Assembly: GCF_015708155.1 (NCBI RefSeq) | Contig: NZ_JADDYD010000001.1 | Span: 494,001-558,000, forward strand | Length of the DNA stretch: 64,000 nt | Direction: 5' to 3' | Source: Mycoplasma sp. 'Moose RK' | GTDB lineage: Bacteria > Bacillota_I > Bacilli_A > Mycoplasmatales > Metamycoplasmataceae | Part shown: piece after piece, positions 55,737-64,000 of the stretch | Layout of the letters: each line of letters begins with the position of its first letter | How positions within the stretch are numbered: position 1 is the stretch's first letter | Made by a program: the position numbers and the translations under genes | The notes under the pieces: generated by a model | Database searches by the model: none | What the model saw: only the letters and a program-made list of their open reading frames with translations | Told to the model about the DNA's origin: nothing

Positions 55737-56543
55737 ATGAATGGTAAAAAATTAGTATTTAGTGATATTGACGGCACATTGTATTGTGCAAATTTTCAAA
55801 TTAGCGAAGAAACAGCTAGTTTTATTAAAGAAAACAAAGATAAACTTATCCTTGTTCTAAACACAGGAAATCCGCTGGCTTCACGAATCAAAAAGCTAGC
55901 GAAAACACTAGAAATCCGCTACCTTTTAACTTCCAATGGCGCTTTATTTAGCGATCTTGAACTTAATAGTCACCAACTTGTCAACGGTGAAATTGATTTT
56001 GAATCACAAAAACAAATTTTTGCAATTGCCAAAAATTTGGATTTGCAACTCAACTTTTGAAATCAGAGCCATTATTTTGCTTTTAACGCCAAAAAAGAAA
56101 ATAACGGCTTTTTTGATTACCCTCATCTTGAGGGTGAAAAAGAAGTAATTTTCACTGACTCTTACCAAAAAAACATCATTAAAATGGAGCTGATTGGTGA
56201 ACAACACAAACTTGAAAAGGCACTAAAAAAACTAGGTGAAAACCCTAATTTAGAAAGTATTTTGATTAAAAATTTGAGTATTGAAATTAGCAAGAAAGGG
56301 ACTAACAAGGGCAATGGGCTGCAATTTGTAAGCGCATTTTTTGGTTTCAATCATGATGAAGTAATGGCAATTGGCGATAGTCCTAATGACATTTCGATGC
56401 TCAACGTTGCTGGATTTTCCTATGCAATGGCAAATGGTTCTTTCAGTGTTAAAAAAGTTGCCAAATTCCACACTAGCAGTTGTAATCAAGAAGGTGTTGT
56501 GATGGCAATCAGGGATTTTTTTTATCGCACTAAGTTTAAATAA
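55737..56543 (+). CDS. Cof-type HAD-superfamily hydrolase
   Basis: The 268-aa protein is a HAD phosphatase with cap domain. Motif I is VFSDIDGTLY (nucleophile and acid Asp), motif II LNTGNP, the motif III Lys lies in ISKKGTNKGNGLQF, and motif IV is MAIGDSPNDISML. This Cof group typically dephosphorylates sugar phosphates or flavin and pyridoxal phosphates; the substrate cannot be inferred. One internal TGA reads as Trp. The gene stands alone, with a leaderless promoter and a strong terminator. Confidence 0.92.
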
Positions 56544-56607
56544 AAAGGGAAAAATTTTCAAAAAAAGTGATTTTTAGACACTTTTTCCTAAATTTTTCCC
56601 TTTTTTT
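56542..56607. terminator. long nested hairpin between HAD and PQ-loop genes
   Basis: AAAAAGGGAAAAATTT (56542-56557) pairs exactly with AAATTTTTCCCTTTTT (56590-56605), and an AAAAAGTG/CACTTTTT stem is nested inside. T-runs flank both sides. Confidence 0.85.
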
Positions 56608-56636
56608 AATTTTTTTTCAAGTTTTTCTTAATACAA

Positions 56637-57320
56637 TTAGAACCAATTGATTTTCACAGGCTGGTTTTTTGACTTGATAAAATAAATTTGGTAAAAATAA
56701 GCAATCATTTGAATGGTTGCAATCAGAAGACCAATTGATTGAAAAATCAACGCTGTCAGAAGATCAGGTTTTGAACTCAACGAAAGCGACTCGTAAATAA
56801 CTCAAGAAAGGTTCAAAAGAAAAAGATTAATTATGAAGAAAATTGGGATAAAAACCAAAGTTTTTTGTCTGATTCCGTTGAAGGTTTGTGGCAAAAATGC
56901 AATGTTAACACAAAAGCCGGAAATAATTCCAAGGTATTTTGACGCTGGAAGCAGTTGTTTTTGAGCGAAAACATTTGTGACATGAAGAATTCCGGCTAGC
57001 AACACACCTGCATAAATAAGCAATGCTAAAACAATGAAGATAATATTTTGTGAAAAACGGCTTTTAAGGGCAAAAAAGTAAACCTGCAACAAGAAAATTA
57101 CAGTTGTAAGGCCGCTTAGGACCTGGGTTATGATCATTTTTAAATCAGAAACAGCTAATCCGAAAAAAGCAAATGAAAAAATTCCAAAGTAGTAAATTCA
57201 CCAGCTCAAATGTGAAACTTTCGGTGGTTTTTTGGTGATAAAAGTGTTACTCACAAGTGGCAAACCAATCGTCCCAGTTAAAATTGTGGCAATTCAGCCA
57301 ATTATATCAATAAAAATCAT
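56637..57320 (-). CDS. PQ-loop / SWEET-like membrane protein
   Basis: The 227-aa protein has about seven hydrophobic helices in two halves. The second half has a PQ-loop motif in VNIAFLPQTFNGIRQKTL; the first half has the related GLPLVSNTFITKKPPKVSHL with Leu in place of Gln. This is the triple-helix repeat seen in SWEET sugar and PQ-loop amino acid carriers. Cargo is unknown. It lies 58 bp after mgtE on the same strand and is probably co-transcribed with it. Confidence 0.75.
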
Positions 57321-57378
57321 TTACAAAATCCAATCTAGTTTATTTTTAAAAAACCTTTTTCAAATTAAAGGTTTTTGA

Positions 57379-58842
57379 TTAGATCAAAAGGAAAACAACA
57401 ATTGTAACACCAAAGAAAATTAAAGTCGAGACTGAGTCAGTAACAGTTGCCAAAATTGGTGCTGACATCACAGCAGGATCACGTTTAATTCATTTTCCAA
57501 TCATCGGAATGGTTGCACCCAAAATTTTTGAAAAAATAATAACAATAAGAAGTGAAACTGATGAGGCAAACGAAATTATCAAAATGTAATCACGAACATT
57601 AAGGCCAGAAATTGAATTTGCTAATACAGTGGTGGTATCCTTAATATCGCCTGTAAAAGTAAAGTAAAGTACAAGTCTGACAAAATTTAGAACCATCAAA
57701 ATCGTTCCGATCACAAGACCAACACTAATTTCTTTTAGTAGAACCTTGCGAAAAAAATTGGCCCGTGAAATTTCTTTCAATGAAAGCGCACGAACAATAG
57801 TTGTTGCTGACTGCGAACCAGCATTTCCAGCAGAACCAGAAATAACCGGAATCATTGAGACAATTGTTGTAATAAAGGAACCAAGGCCGATTGAACGGAT
57901 AACGTTGTTTTCAGAAATTGCATTTGTGAATTCCTGAATGATAAACTGTGAAAGTGTCGAACCAAACATTAGAATTATCAGCCAAAAAACCCTTGATTTT
58001 ACTATCTGTTTTAGGGTTGTTTTAATATAGGAATCCTCAATTTCTTGAGGTGAAATCCCGGCTAATTTATAAATGTCACTTGTTGCTTCTTCCTTGACAA
58101 TATCAATCATGTCGTCACTTGTAATCATGCCAATTAATTTTTGGGCAGTATTGACAACTGGCAAAACTGAAAAGTCATTTTTGGAAAAAACATCAGCTGC
58201 ATAGTCTTTTTGATCTGTTGTAAGTAAAAAGGGGACCTGAAAAATAATTTCAGTAATGTTCAAAGTTGGTTCAGAAAAAACAATATCCTCAAGTGTTGTT
58301 GCACCAATTAATTTTTTGTGATCATCAACAACATAATAATAGTGAACTAATTCTGAAATATCTTTGTAATAACGAATTTTTTCAAGAGCTTCTGCACAAT
58401 TAAACTGATCAGAAAGATAAACAATGTCAACTGACATAAAAGCACCAATTTGGTTATCGTTGTACTGCAAAAGTTGATTTACCTGTTTACGAGTTGTTGA
58501 ATCAATATTGCGCAAAATTCTTTTGGCAACATTGTCAGGAACTTCGTCAAGCAACTCAACAATTTCGTCAGCATAAAGTTCATCCAGCAATTTGTTCATC
58601 ATCTCGTTTGGCAAACTAATGACGATTTCAGTCTGAATTTCAGGTGAAAAATAAGTAAAAATTTCACCAGCAGTTACAGTTTCAAGCATTCTAAAAAATA
58701 AAAGACGGTCAAAGGGATCAAATTGTGAAACTTCTTCGGCAACTTCTGAAAGTGGTTTCTGAGCTGTGTAATTACGGACTTGGTTAATTTTTTTGTTATT
58801 TACTAATTCAATTAGTGTCAAATTAGAATTGTTTTTTGTCAC
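57379..58842 (-). CDS. mgtE: magnesium transporter MgtE
   Basis: The 487-aa protein has the MgtE N domain (residues ~30-130, with LLDELYADEIVELLDEVPDN), a CBS pair (residues ~135-260, ending IGMITSDDMIDIVKEE) that gates by Mg2+, and five C-terminal membrane helices. The pore signature is around PVISGSAGNAGSQSATT. The start is GTG, two bases after the cdaA stop, so it relies on coupled translation. Length is normal. The preceding cdaA gene makes c-di-AMP, a regulator of ion transport in many Firmicutes relatives. Confidence 0.94.
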
Positions 58843-58844
58843 TT

Positions 58845-59456
58845 TTACTTGGTAGAATTACGATTTAATTGTAATTCTTTCCCTAAAATTTCCGAGAAAG
58901 CATCAAGATTAGTAACTTTAAAAAAATTAGCATCACGGACGATTACAACTTCGCCACTTTGTTCAGAAACAACAATTGTAATCGAATCTGAAACTTCAGA
59001 AATCCCGAGCGCTGCCCGATGACGGGCGCCATAGCGATCTTCAAGCGTCGATTCAGAAACACTAAAATAAGTTGAAGCATAAGAAATTCGGTCATCAACA
59101 ATAATTACAGCTCCGTCATGAAGTGGCGAATTTTTCTGAAAAATCGCGATCAAAAGGGAAGAATTAATCATTGAATCGATCTTGACTCCATCGGTACGCA
59201 AACTATCAAGTAAAACACTTCGCTGAAGTGTAATAATCGCACCGATTTTATTTTTCGAAAGGTGCTTAACTGCAAAATAGAGCTCGTAAATTATTTTTTT
59301 CTGCGTTGAAATTCCAAGATCTAAAAAACTGCGGCTGACCTTGTTCTTGTGCATCGCTTTGATGTGGTTGTAGGCCAAAAAGAATGCAAAAGAAACACTA
59401 AAGGCCAAAATTAGGGCTGAAATCGAAAGAATCGCAATTTCCAAATTTGCTGCCAC
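58845..59456 (-). CDS. cdaA: diadenylate cyclase (c-di-AMP synthase), CdaA/CdaM type
   Basis: It makes c-di-AMP from two ATP. The 203-aa protein has one N-terminal membrane helix (residues ~6-30) and a DAC domain with the active-site pair LHDGAVII and RHRAALGISE. The full-length CdaA has three helices; the one-helix form is the mycoplasma CdaM layout. The start is GTG at 59456 behind AAGGAAGTGAA. A promoter TATAAT is on the minus strand at 59506-59511. It is the first gene of cdaA-mgtE-(PQ-loop). Confidence 0.93.
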   Translation of the reverse strand: MAANLEIAILSISALILAFSVSFAFFLAYNHIKAMHKNKVSRSFLDLGISTQKKIIYELYFAVKHLSKNKIGAIITLQRSVLLDSLRTDGVKIDSMINSSLLIAIFQKNSPLHDGAVIIVDDRISYASTYFSVSESTLEDRYGARHRAALGISEVSDSITIVVSEQSGEVVIVRDANFFKVTNLDAFSEILGKELQLNRNSTK

Positions 59457-59761
59457 AGTTCACTTCCTTGTTCAAAAGCCAGATTCTAATTAATTTACAG
59501 GTTTAATTATATCTAAAATTGCCAAATTACAAAATATTTTTTTATATTTTTTAAAAACCTCCATTTTTGAATCAAAAATAGGGTTTTAGTAATTTTATTT
59601 ATTTTTTTCTAAATCTTTTTAGTAAAAACTCATTTAAAATTTAATTGTAATTTTAAATGAGTTTTTGATTTAGAAATACACATGCAAAAAAGCATTTATT
59701 TTCAGGTAATTTCTTTAGATTAAGAAAGTTTTTTTCTTTTTTTGCAACAAACCAAGTAAAT
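59457..59761. other. intergenic region with cdaA promoter and upstream-gene terminator
   Basis: It contains the minus-strand -10 TATAAT of cdaA at 59506-59511 and the hairpin at 59624-59666. No coding sequence was found. Confidence 0.6.
59624..59666. terminator. terminator of the Cys-rich membrane protein gene
   Basis: AAAAACTCATTTAAAATT (59624-59641) pairs with AATTTTAAATGAGTTTTT (59649-59666) around a 7-nt loop, an 18-bp perfect stem. It lies ~95 bp after the stop of the gene at 59762-61789. Confidence 0.8.
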
Positions 59762-61789
59762 CTAAATTAGACCAGCTCCAAATACAAAAAACATCACAAC
59801 CACAGTGATAATTACGGCAATTAGACCAAAAACAATAAACCATAGAATATAGGAAGGAAGACCCCAAATTGAAGACTTTTCGGTGGCGACAATAATAATT
59901 TCTTCGTCTTCGTCAACTTTTGAGGTTGTTGCTGAAATCACACGGGTGGCCTCGTCAACTGAAAGATCACCAATTCCAATTTGACCGCCAGCGAACATGC
60001 CAGGCGAATTGTAGCCTCCAAATCCCCTTTTGGTGTTAAATAGTTCATCCTCGACAATTGCACTTTGTTCTTCAAAGTTAGAACTCAAAAAAGCTTCGTA
60101 AATAATACCAGTGTAATGGGGAATTGAGCTTGGAAACTGGTCAAGTGGCTGATTTGAAAGCTGTAAATGGTCAAAATTTTGTCCTAAATCCAAATAAGGA
60201 GTTGATCAAGGCAAATCTTGACCTTGACGCCCGTGGGACAAGATTGTCAAGGGATCAGGGTGAAAAAAGTCTTCTGGATGATTTTGGTAATTTATTATTT
60301 TAAGTAGATACTCAATTGATAAATTTTTTTGCGCAAAAGCATACTTGCAAGCTGGACAAACCTGCGCTTCCTGCAAAAATTTACGATATTTTTGACATAA
60401 TTTGCAAAAATAAACGTGTGTACAGGAAGAACAACTAGAATTGTAAGCAACAATTTGACTTTTTTGTGTCAAATCGCTACTTTCTGCGTACGGATAAACG
60501 CTAAGTTCAATAATTTTTGCATCGGGATCAACGCCTTGAAGCGCAAAAATTTGGCGACATGCAGGACATTCGCGCGCTTCTTTGTAAAAAGCTAATAGTC
60601 GGCGACATTTGTCGCAACTAAAATTGTGGTTGCAAGCCTCACAAGGCGAATTGTAAGCGACAATTTGACCTTTTTGTGACAAATCGCTACTTTCTGCGTA
60701 CGGATAAACGCTAAGTTCAATAATTTTTGCATCGGGATCAACGCCTTGAAGCGCAAAAATCTGGCGACATGCAGGACATTCGCGCGCTTCTTTGTAAAAA
60801 GCTAATAGTCGGCGACATTTGTCGCAACTAAAATTGTGGTTGCAAGCCTCACAAGGCGAATTGTAAGTCATGTTTGGACTATAAACAGAAAGTTGGCGTA
60901 TTTTTTTTTCATAATCAAAACCTGAAACTTGAAAGGTTTCAAGACATTTGGGACAATTTTTTGCCTCTAAAAGGTAACTTTTATACTTATTGCATCAAGA
61001 GCAATCAGTGTTGTGTAAGCAAGTAGAGCAGGAAGCCTCCCTTTTGAAATCAATAGGTGTATCGCAAAATTCAGTGTGGTAATTTTCATCTTCAGTGATT
61101 ATTTTTTTCTTGATTTTTGCAATTTCTACAGACTTGCTACTTGGTTTTTTAGGGTAACTACTTGGTAGCAAAAAATTAAGATCTGAAGACTGTTTTACCT
61201 CAGAAACTTCAAGTTCAATAAGGTGGCAAGGACAGTTGTAACTACTTTTTTCACTTTCTAGTTCCTGATCACAAATAGAACAATCGATTTTTGTGTCATT
61301 ATTTTGTGAAAAAGAATAAACAATTTCATCAATTGTTTTTTCGTCTTCAACAATAACAAGTTCAGTTTGATCAATATTTTCAGGAAATGATTTAACAGTT
61401 TTTTTGGATTTTAACACTTTATTAATAGCAATATCGCCTACACTCTCAAAAAACTTTGTTTGAGAAACCTTCTTTTTACCAGCAAAAATAGATAAATCAG
61501 AATTTTCAACTAAAAGTTTTGCCACGAAACTTGCTTTTTGTTCAGGATCAAGTTTATCCAAATTGATTGAAAGGGGAAAAGAAACCACCGAAAAAAACTT
61601 GCCATCTCGCAAAATCCAAAGTTTTACAGGCGATTTAAGACTCTGAATTTTTGAAAAAACATCAACAAAGGAATTAAAAATACCAACAGTTTGTCCTGCG
61701 AATCTAAGCCGGTAATAGCAATCTTGTACTTTCTGAAATTCATCACAAATTTCGCTTAAGTAAAAACGTAAAATTTTAGTTTTCTTCAT
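59762..61789 (-). CDS. membrane-anchored protein with four Cys-rich zinc-ribbon-like modules
   Basis: The 675-aa protein has a soluble N-terminal region (residues 1-170), a CxxC pair (IDCSICDQE) and a linker. Four modules of the form CxxC-x5-CxxC ... CPxC follow, between residues ~255 and ~490. Modules 2 and 3 are a 70-aa tandem duplication (CEACNHNFSCDKC then ECPACRQIF); modules 1 and 4 are diverged. After a Gly/Pro-rich stretch a single membrane helix (residues ~645-670) ends the chain. There is no N-terminal signal, so the modules should be cytoplasmic. Zinc binding is inferred from Cys spacing. I do not recognise the family. Confidence 0.82.
60446..60865. repeat. 210-bp tandem duplication, two copies, in the Cys-rich gene
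   Basis: Units 60656-60865 and 60446-60655 are almost identical in DNA and encode 70 residues each. The length is a multiple of three, so copy number can change without frameshift. Confidence 0.93.
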
Positions 61790-61983
61790 TTTTGGGTAGC
61801 TACTTTTTTTATATAATTAACCTTCAAATTATCAATATTATATATCATTATATAGTGTTTAATCAAAAAAATTAATTTTTTGTTTTTTCATGATAGAACC
61901 TATGCTAATTTTACCACAAGGGGCGCAAAAAATCTATCTTTTTTTTATTTTTTAGGAAATTTTTAAAATTTTTACTTTAATTA

Positions 61984-62041
61984 ATTTCATGAAAATTTTT
62001 TGTTTTCTTAACTAGAAAATTTCATGAAAATGGTTTATAAT
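61984..62041 (+). promoter_or_regulatory. pgk promoter with two copies of a palindrome
   Basis: ATTTCATGAAAAT occurs at 61984-61996 and 62019-62031, exactly 35 bp apart. Its core TTTCATGAAA is a perfect palindrome. The -10 TATAAT is at 62036-62041, so the second copy lies in the -35/-10 spacer. This is the layout of a repressor operator pair; no regulator is known. Confidence 0.5.
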
Positions 62042-62074
62042 TTGCTTGTTATTACAAAATGGAGGAACTTGAAA

Positions 62075-63286
62075 ATGCCAGCAAACTATTTAAACAAAAA
62101 ATTCATTGATCAAATTGATTTTTTTGGAAAAAAAGTAATTCTTCGTGTTGATTTTAATGTTCCAATAGCCAATGGAAAAATTACCTCTACCAAAAGAATC
62201 CTTGCTAGTCTCAAAACCATTAATAAAATTGTTGATGATGGCGGAAAACTGGTGATTTTATCCCATCTTGGCCGTGTTAAAAGTGAAGCTGATCTTGAAA
62301 AAAAATCACTAAAATTAGTTGCTGAAGAACTAGCAAAAATTTTAGAAAAAAAAGTTGGATTTGTTCCACAAAACCAAGGCGATGAAGTTGAAAGAGCTGT
62401 TGAAAATCTGCAAAATGGTGAAATTTTGGTACTTGAAAACACCCGTTTTCAGGATCTAAACAACAAAGCTGAATCAAAAAATAACCCTGAATTAGGTAAG
62501 TATTGGGCATCACTTGGTGATGTTTTCGTCAATGATGCTTTTGGAACTCTTCATCGAGCTCATGCGTCAAATGTTGGGATTGCAAATTATATTGGTGAGT
62601 CAGCGATTGGTTACCTTGTCAAAGAGGAATTAGATGCACTTTCAAAATTAATTTTTGAACCGCAAAAACCATTTTTCGCAATCATTGGTGGGGCAAAAAT
62701 TTCCGATAAAATCGGCATAATTTCCTCTTTGTTGGAAAAAGCAGACAAAGTTTTCATCGCTGGTGGAATGGCCTACACTTTCAAAAAGGCACTTGGTTAC
62801 AAAATAGGGCTTTCAATTTGCGAAGATGATAAATTAGATTTAGCAAGAAAATTAATGGAAAAATATCAGAAAAAAATTTTTTTACCGATTGATTCAGCTT
62901 GTGCTGCTGAATTTGCTGATGTTGAACCAATATTCAACACAGAAAACCCACTTGAAATTCCAGACCATCTTGAAGGAATGGACATTGGACCTTTAACTAT
63001 TAAATTATTTAAAGAAGAGTTGCAAGGTGCAAAAACTATCTTGTGAAATGGGACTTTAGGAGTTGCTGAGTTCAAAAATTTCAGTAAAGGAACTTGTGAA
63101 ATTGCGAAAATTATTGGTGAAATTAAAAATTGTTACAGCGCGATTGGTGGCGGTGACTCAGTTGCGGCTATTGAAGCTGAAAATTTAGGAAATTCTTTTA
63201 GTCACATTTCAACTGGTGGTGGTGCTTCAATTAGTTTTATTGAAAGTGGTGATTTAATTGGGCTTCACCCAATTCAAGAAAAATAA
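62075..63286 (+). CDS. pgk: phosphoglycerate kinase
   Basis: PGK makes ATP from 1,3-bisphosphoglycerate in glycolysis, the main energy route of these organisms. The 403-aa protein has VILRVDFNVPIANGKI and the substrate-binding ILSHLGRVK. FVNDAFGTLHRAHASNVG follows, and the nucleotide-binding FFAIIGGAKISDKI leads to SAIGGGDSVAAIE in the C-terminal domain. Start ATG 62075 follows GGAGGAACTTGAAA; an in-frame ATG at 62024 has no such site. One TGA reads as Trp. Confidence 0.96.
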
Positions 63287-63601
63287 CCTTTAAAAATTTG
63301 AACTTTCAAAAGTGCTAAGAAAAGAAAAAAGTGTTGAAATAGTATTGAAATTTTGAATTTGAATGTTTAGAAAAATCCAAAAAGTGGAAAAATTTAGGAA
63401 AATTTGGCTATTTTCCTGCTCATCAAACAATGTTTTTATGCATAATTTCTCAAAAATCAAAAAAAGATGGTGTCATATGACATTTCCTTTTGATTATTTT
63501 TTCAATTAAAAACCAAAAAATTATAAAAAAATGTATGATTTTTGGAAAAAATACCACCTAAATTCTTTCTTATATTATAATTTAGTAAATAAAGGAGAAA
63601 A
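63287..63601. other. intergenic region before deoD with a 12-bp palindrome
   Basis: There is no gene. TGTCATATGACA at 63471-63482 is a perfect palindrome about 120 bp upstream of deoD, and the deoD -10 TATAAT is at 63576-63581. The palindrome is far from the promoter, so an operator role is doubtful. Confidence 0.5.
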
Positions 63602-64000
63602 ATGACGCCACACATTGAAGCTAAAAAGGGGGAAATTGCCCAAATTGTACTCATGCCAGGCGACCCGCTAAGAGCAGAATTTATTGCCAAAAATTATCTT
63701 AAGGATGTAAAACTAGTCTCAAAAGTTAGAAATAATTTGATTTTTACAGGTAAGTATTTGGACAAAAAAGTCACAATTGCAGCTTCTGGGATGGGAAGCG
63801 GCTCAATTGGAATTTATGCCTACGAATTATTCAAGTTTTATGGAGTAGAAAAAATTATCCGCATTGGTTCAGCTGGTTCATATGACGAAAATTTGGAGGT
63901 TTATGATCTTGTGATTGCAAGTTCAGCCTGGTCTGATTCATGTTCTTTTCCAGCATTAATAACTGGAAAATCAAAACATCTTGCCTTTCCAAGTGAAAAT
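63602..64000 (+). CDS. deoD: purine-nucleoside phosphorylase DeoD type (N-terminal part)
   Basis: It cleaves purine nucleosides with phosphate in nucleotide salvage. About 133 residues are visible: MTPHIEAKKGEIAQIVLMPGDPLRAEFIA, the ASGMGSGSIGIYAYELF segment and IIRIGSAGSY, all typical of the hexameric DeoD group. The ATG follows AAAGGAGAAAA. The window ends before the C-terminal half. Confidence 0.95.
   Translation, partial: MTPHIEAKKGEIAQIVLMPGDPLRAEFIAKNYLKDVKLVSKVRNNLIFTGKYLDKKVTIAASGMGSGSIGIYAYELFKFYGVEKIIRIGSAGSYDENLEVYDLVIASSAWSDSCSFPALITGKSKHLAFPSEN

Overview
The window reads as the chromosome of an AT-rich mollicute. UGA is used as tryptophan throughout: nearly every gene over 150 codons carries in-frame TGA at sites where its family expects Trp, so standard-code translation breaks almost every gene here. 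Gene content (S10 operon, EF-P/transketolase, a seven-gene F1-like ATPase cluster, CdaA/MgtE, DUF31 peptidase, no cell-wall genes) and style point to the hominis-group respiratory mycoplasmas, most likely the Mesomycoplasma hyopneumoniae / ovipneumoniae / dispar cluster. The species call is inference.

Layout. 1-5.5 kb: minus-strand S10 ribosomal operon, rpsJ to rpsQ (cut by the window edge). 5.8-7.8 kb: a membrane protein and mnmA. 8-13.8 kb and 26.9-32.7 kb: two giant (1947 and 1933 aa) SGNH/GDSL-hydrolase-like surface proteins whose first 3.4 kb is almost identical and whose last third has diverged. Between them are housekeeping genes: efp-tkt, an RpiR regulator, a DUF31 serine peptidase, a possible small RNA, rnc, a DUF402 protein, an ECF S-component-like protein, metG, a tRNA methyltransferase and pncB. 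32.9-33.1 kb: tRNA-Arg(ACG) and tRNA-Cys(GCA).

33.1-43.7 kb is an accessory island. It holds a type III restriction gene, two tandem type III methyltransferase genes, a broken apt, a decayed IS3-type transposase and a third SGNH lipoprotein gene. The methyltransferase genes share their 5' and 3' parts but have unrelated central recognition regions. Each is interrupted by a 23-nt AG repeat that leaves it out of frame as sequenced.

43.7-46.8 kb: fructose-family PTS EIIABC, a small membrane protein and manA. 46.9-55.5 kb: F1-like X0 ATPase operon (beta-, alpha-, epsilon- and gamma-like subunits plus three mollicute-specific proteins) behind a promoter with a 16-nt poly(A) spacer. 55.7-59.5 kb: HAD phosphatase, PQ-loop protein, mgtE and cdaA. 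59.8-61.8 kb: a membrane-anchored protein with four Cys-rich modules, two of them a near-perfect tandem duplication. 62-64 kb: pgk and the start of deoD.

The most notable theme is switchable surface and epigenetic functions: phase-variable methyltransferases with exchangeable specificity, homopolymer-spacer promoters upstream of a lipoprotein gene and of the F1-like ATPase operon, and apparent gene conversion between giant SGNH genes.
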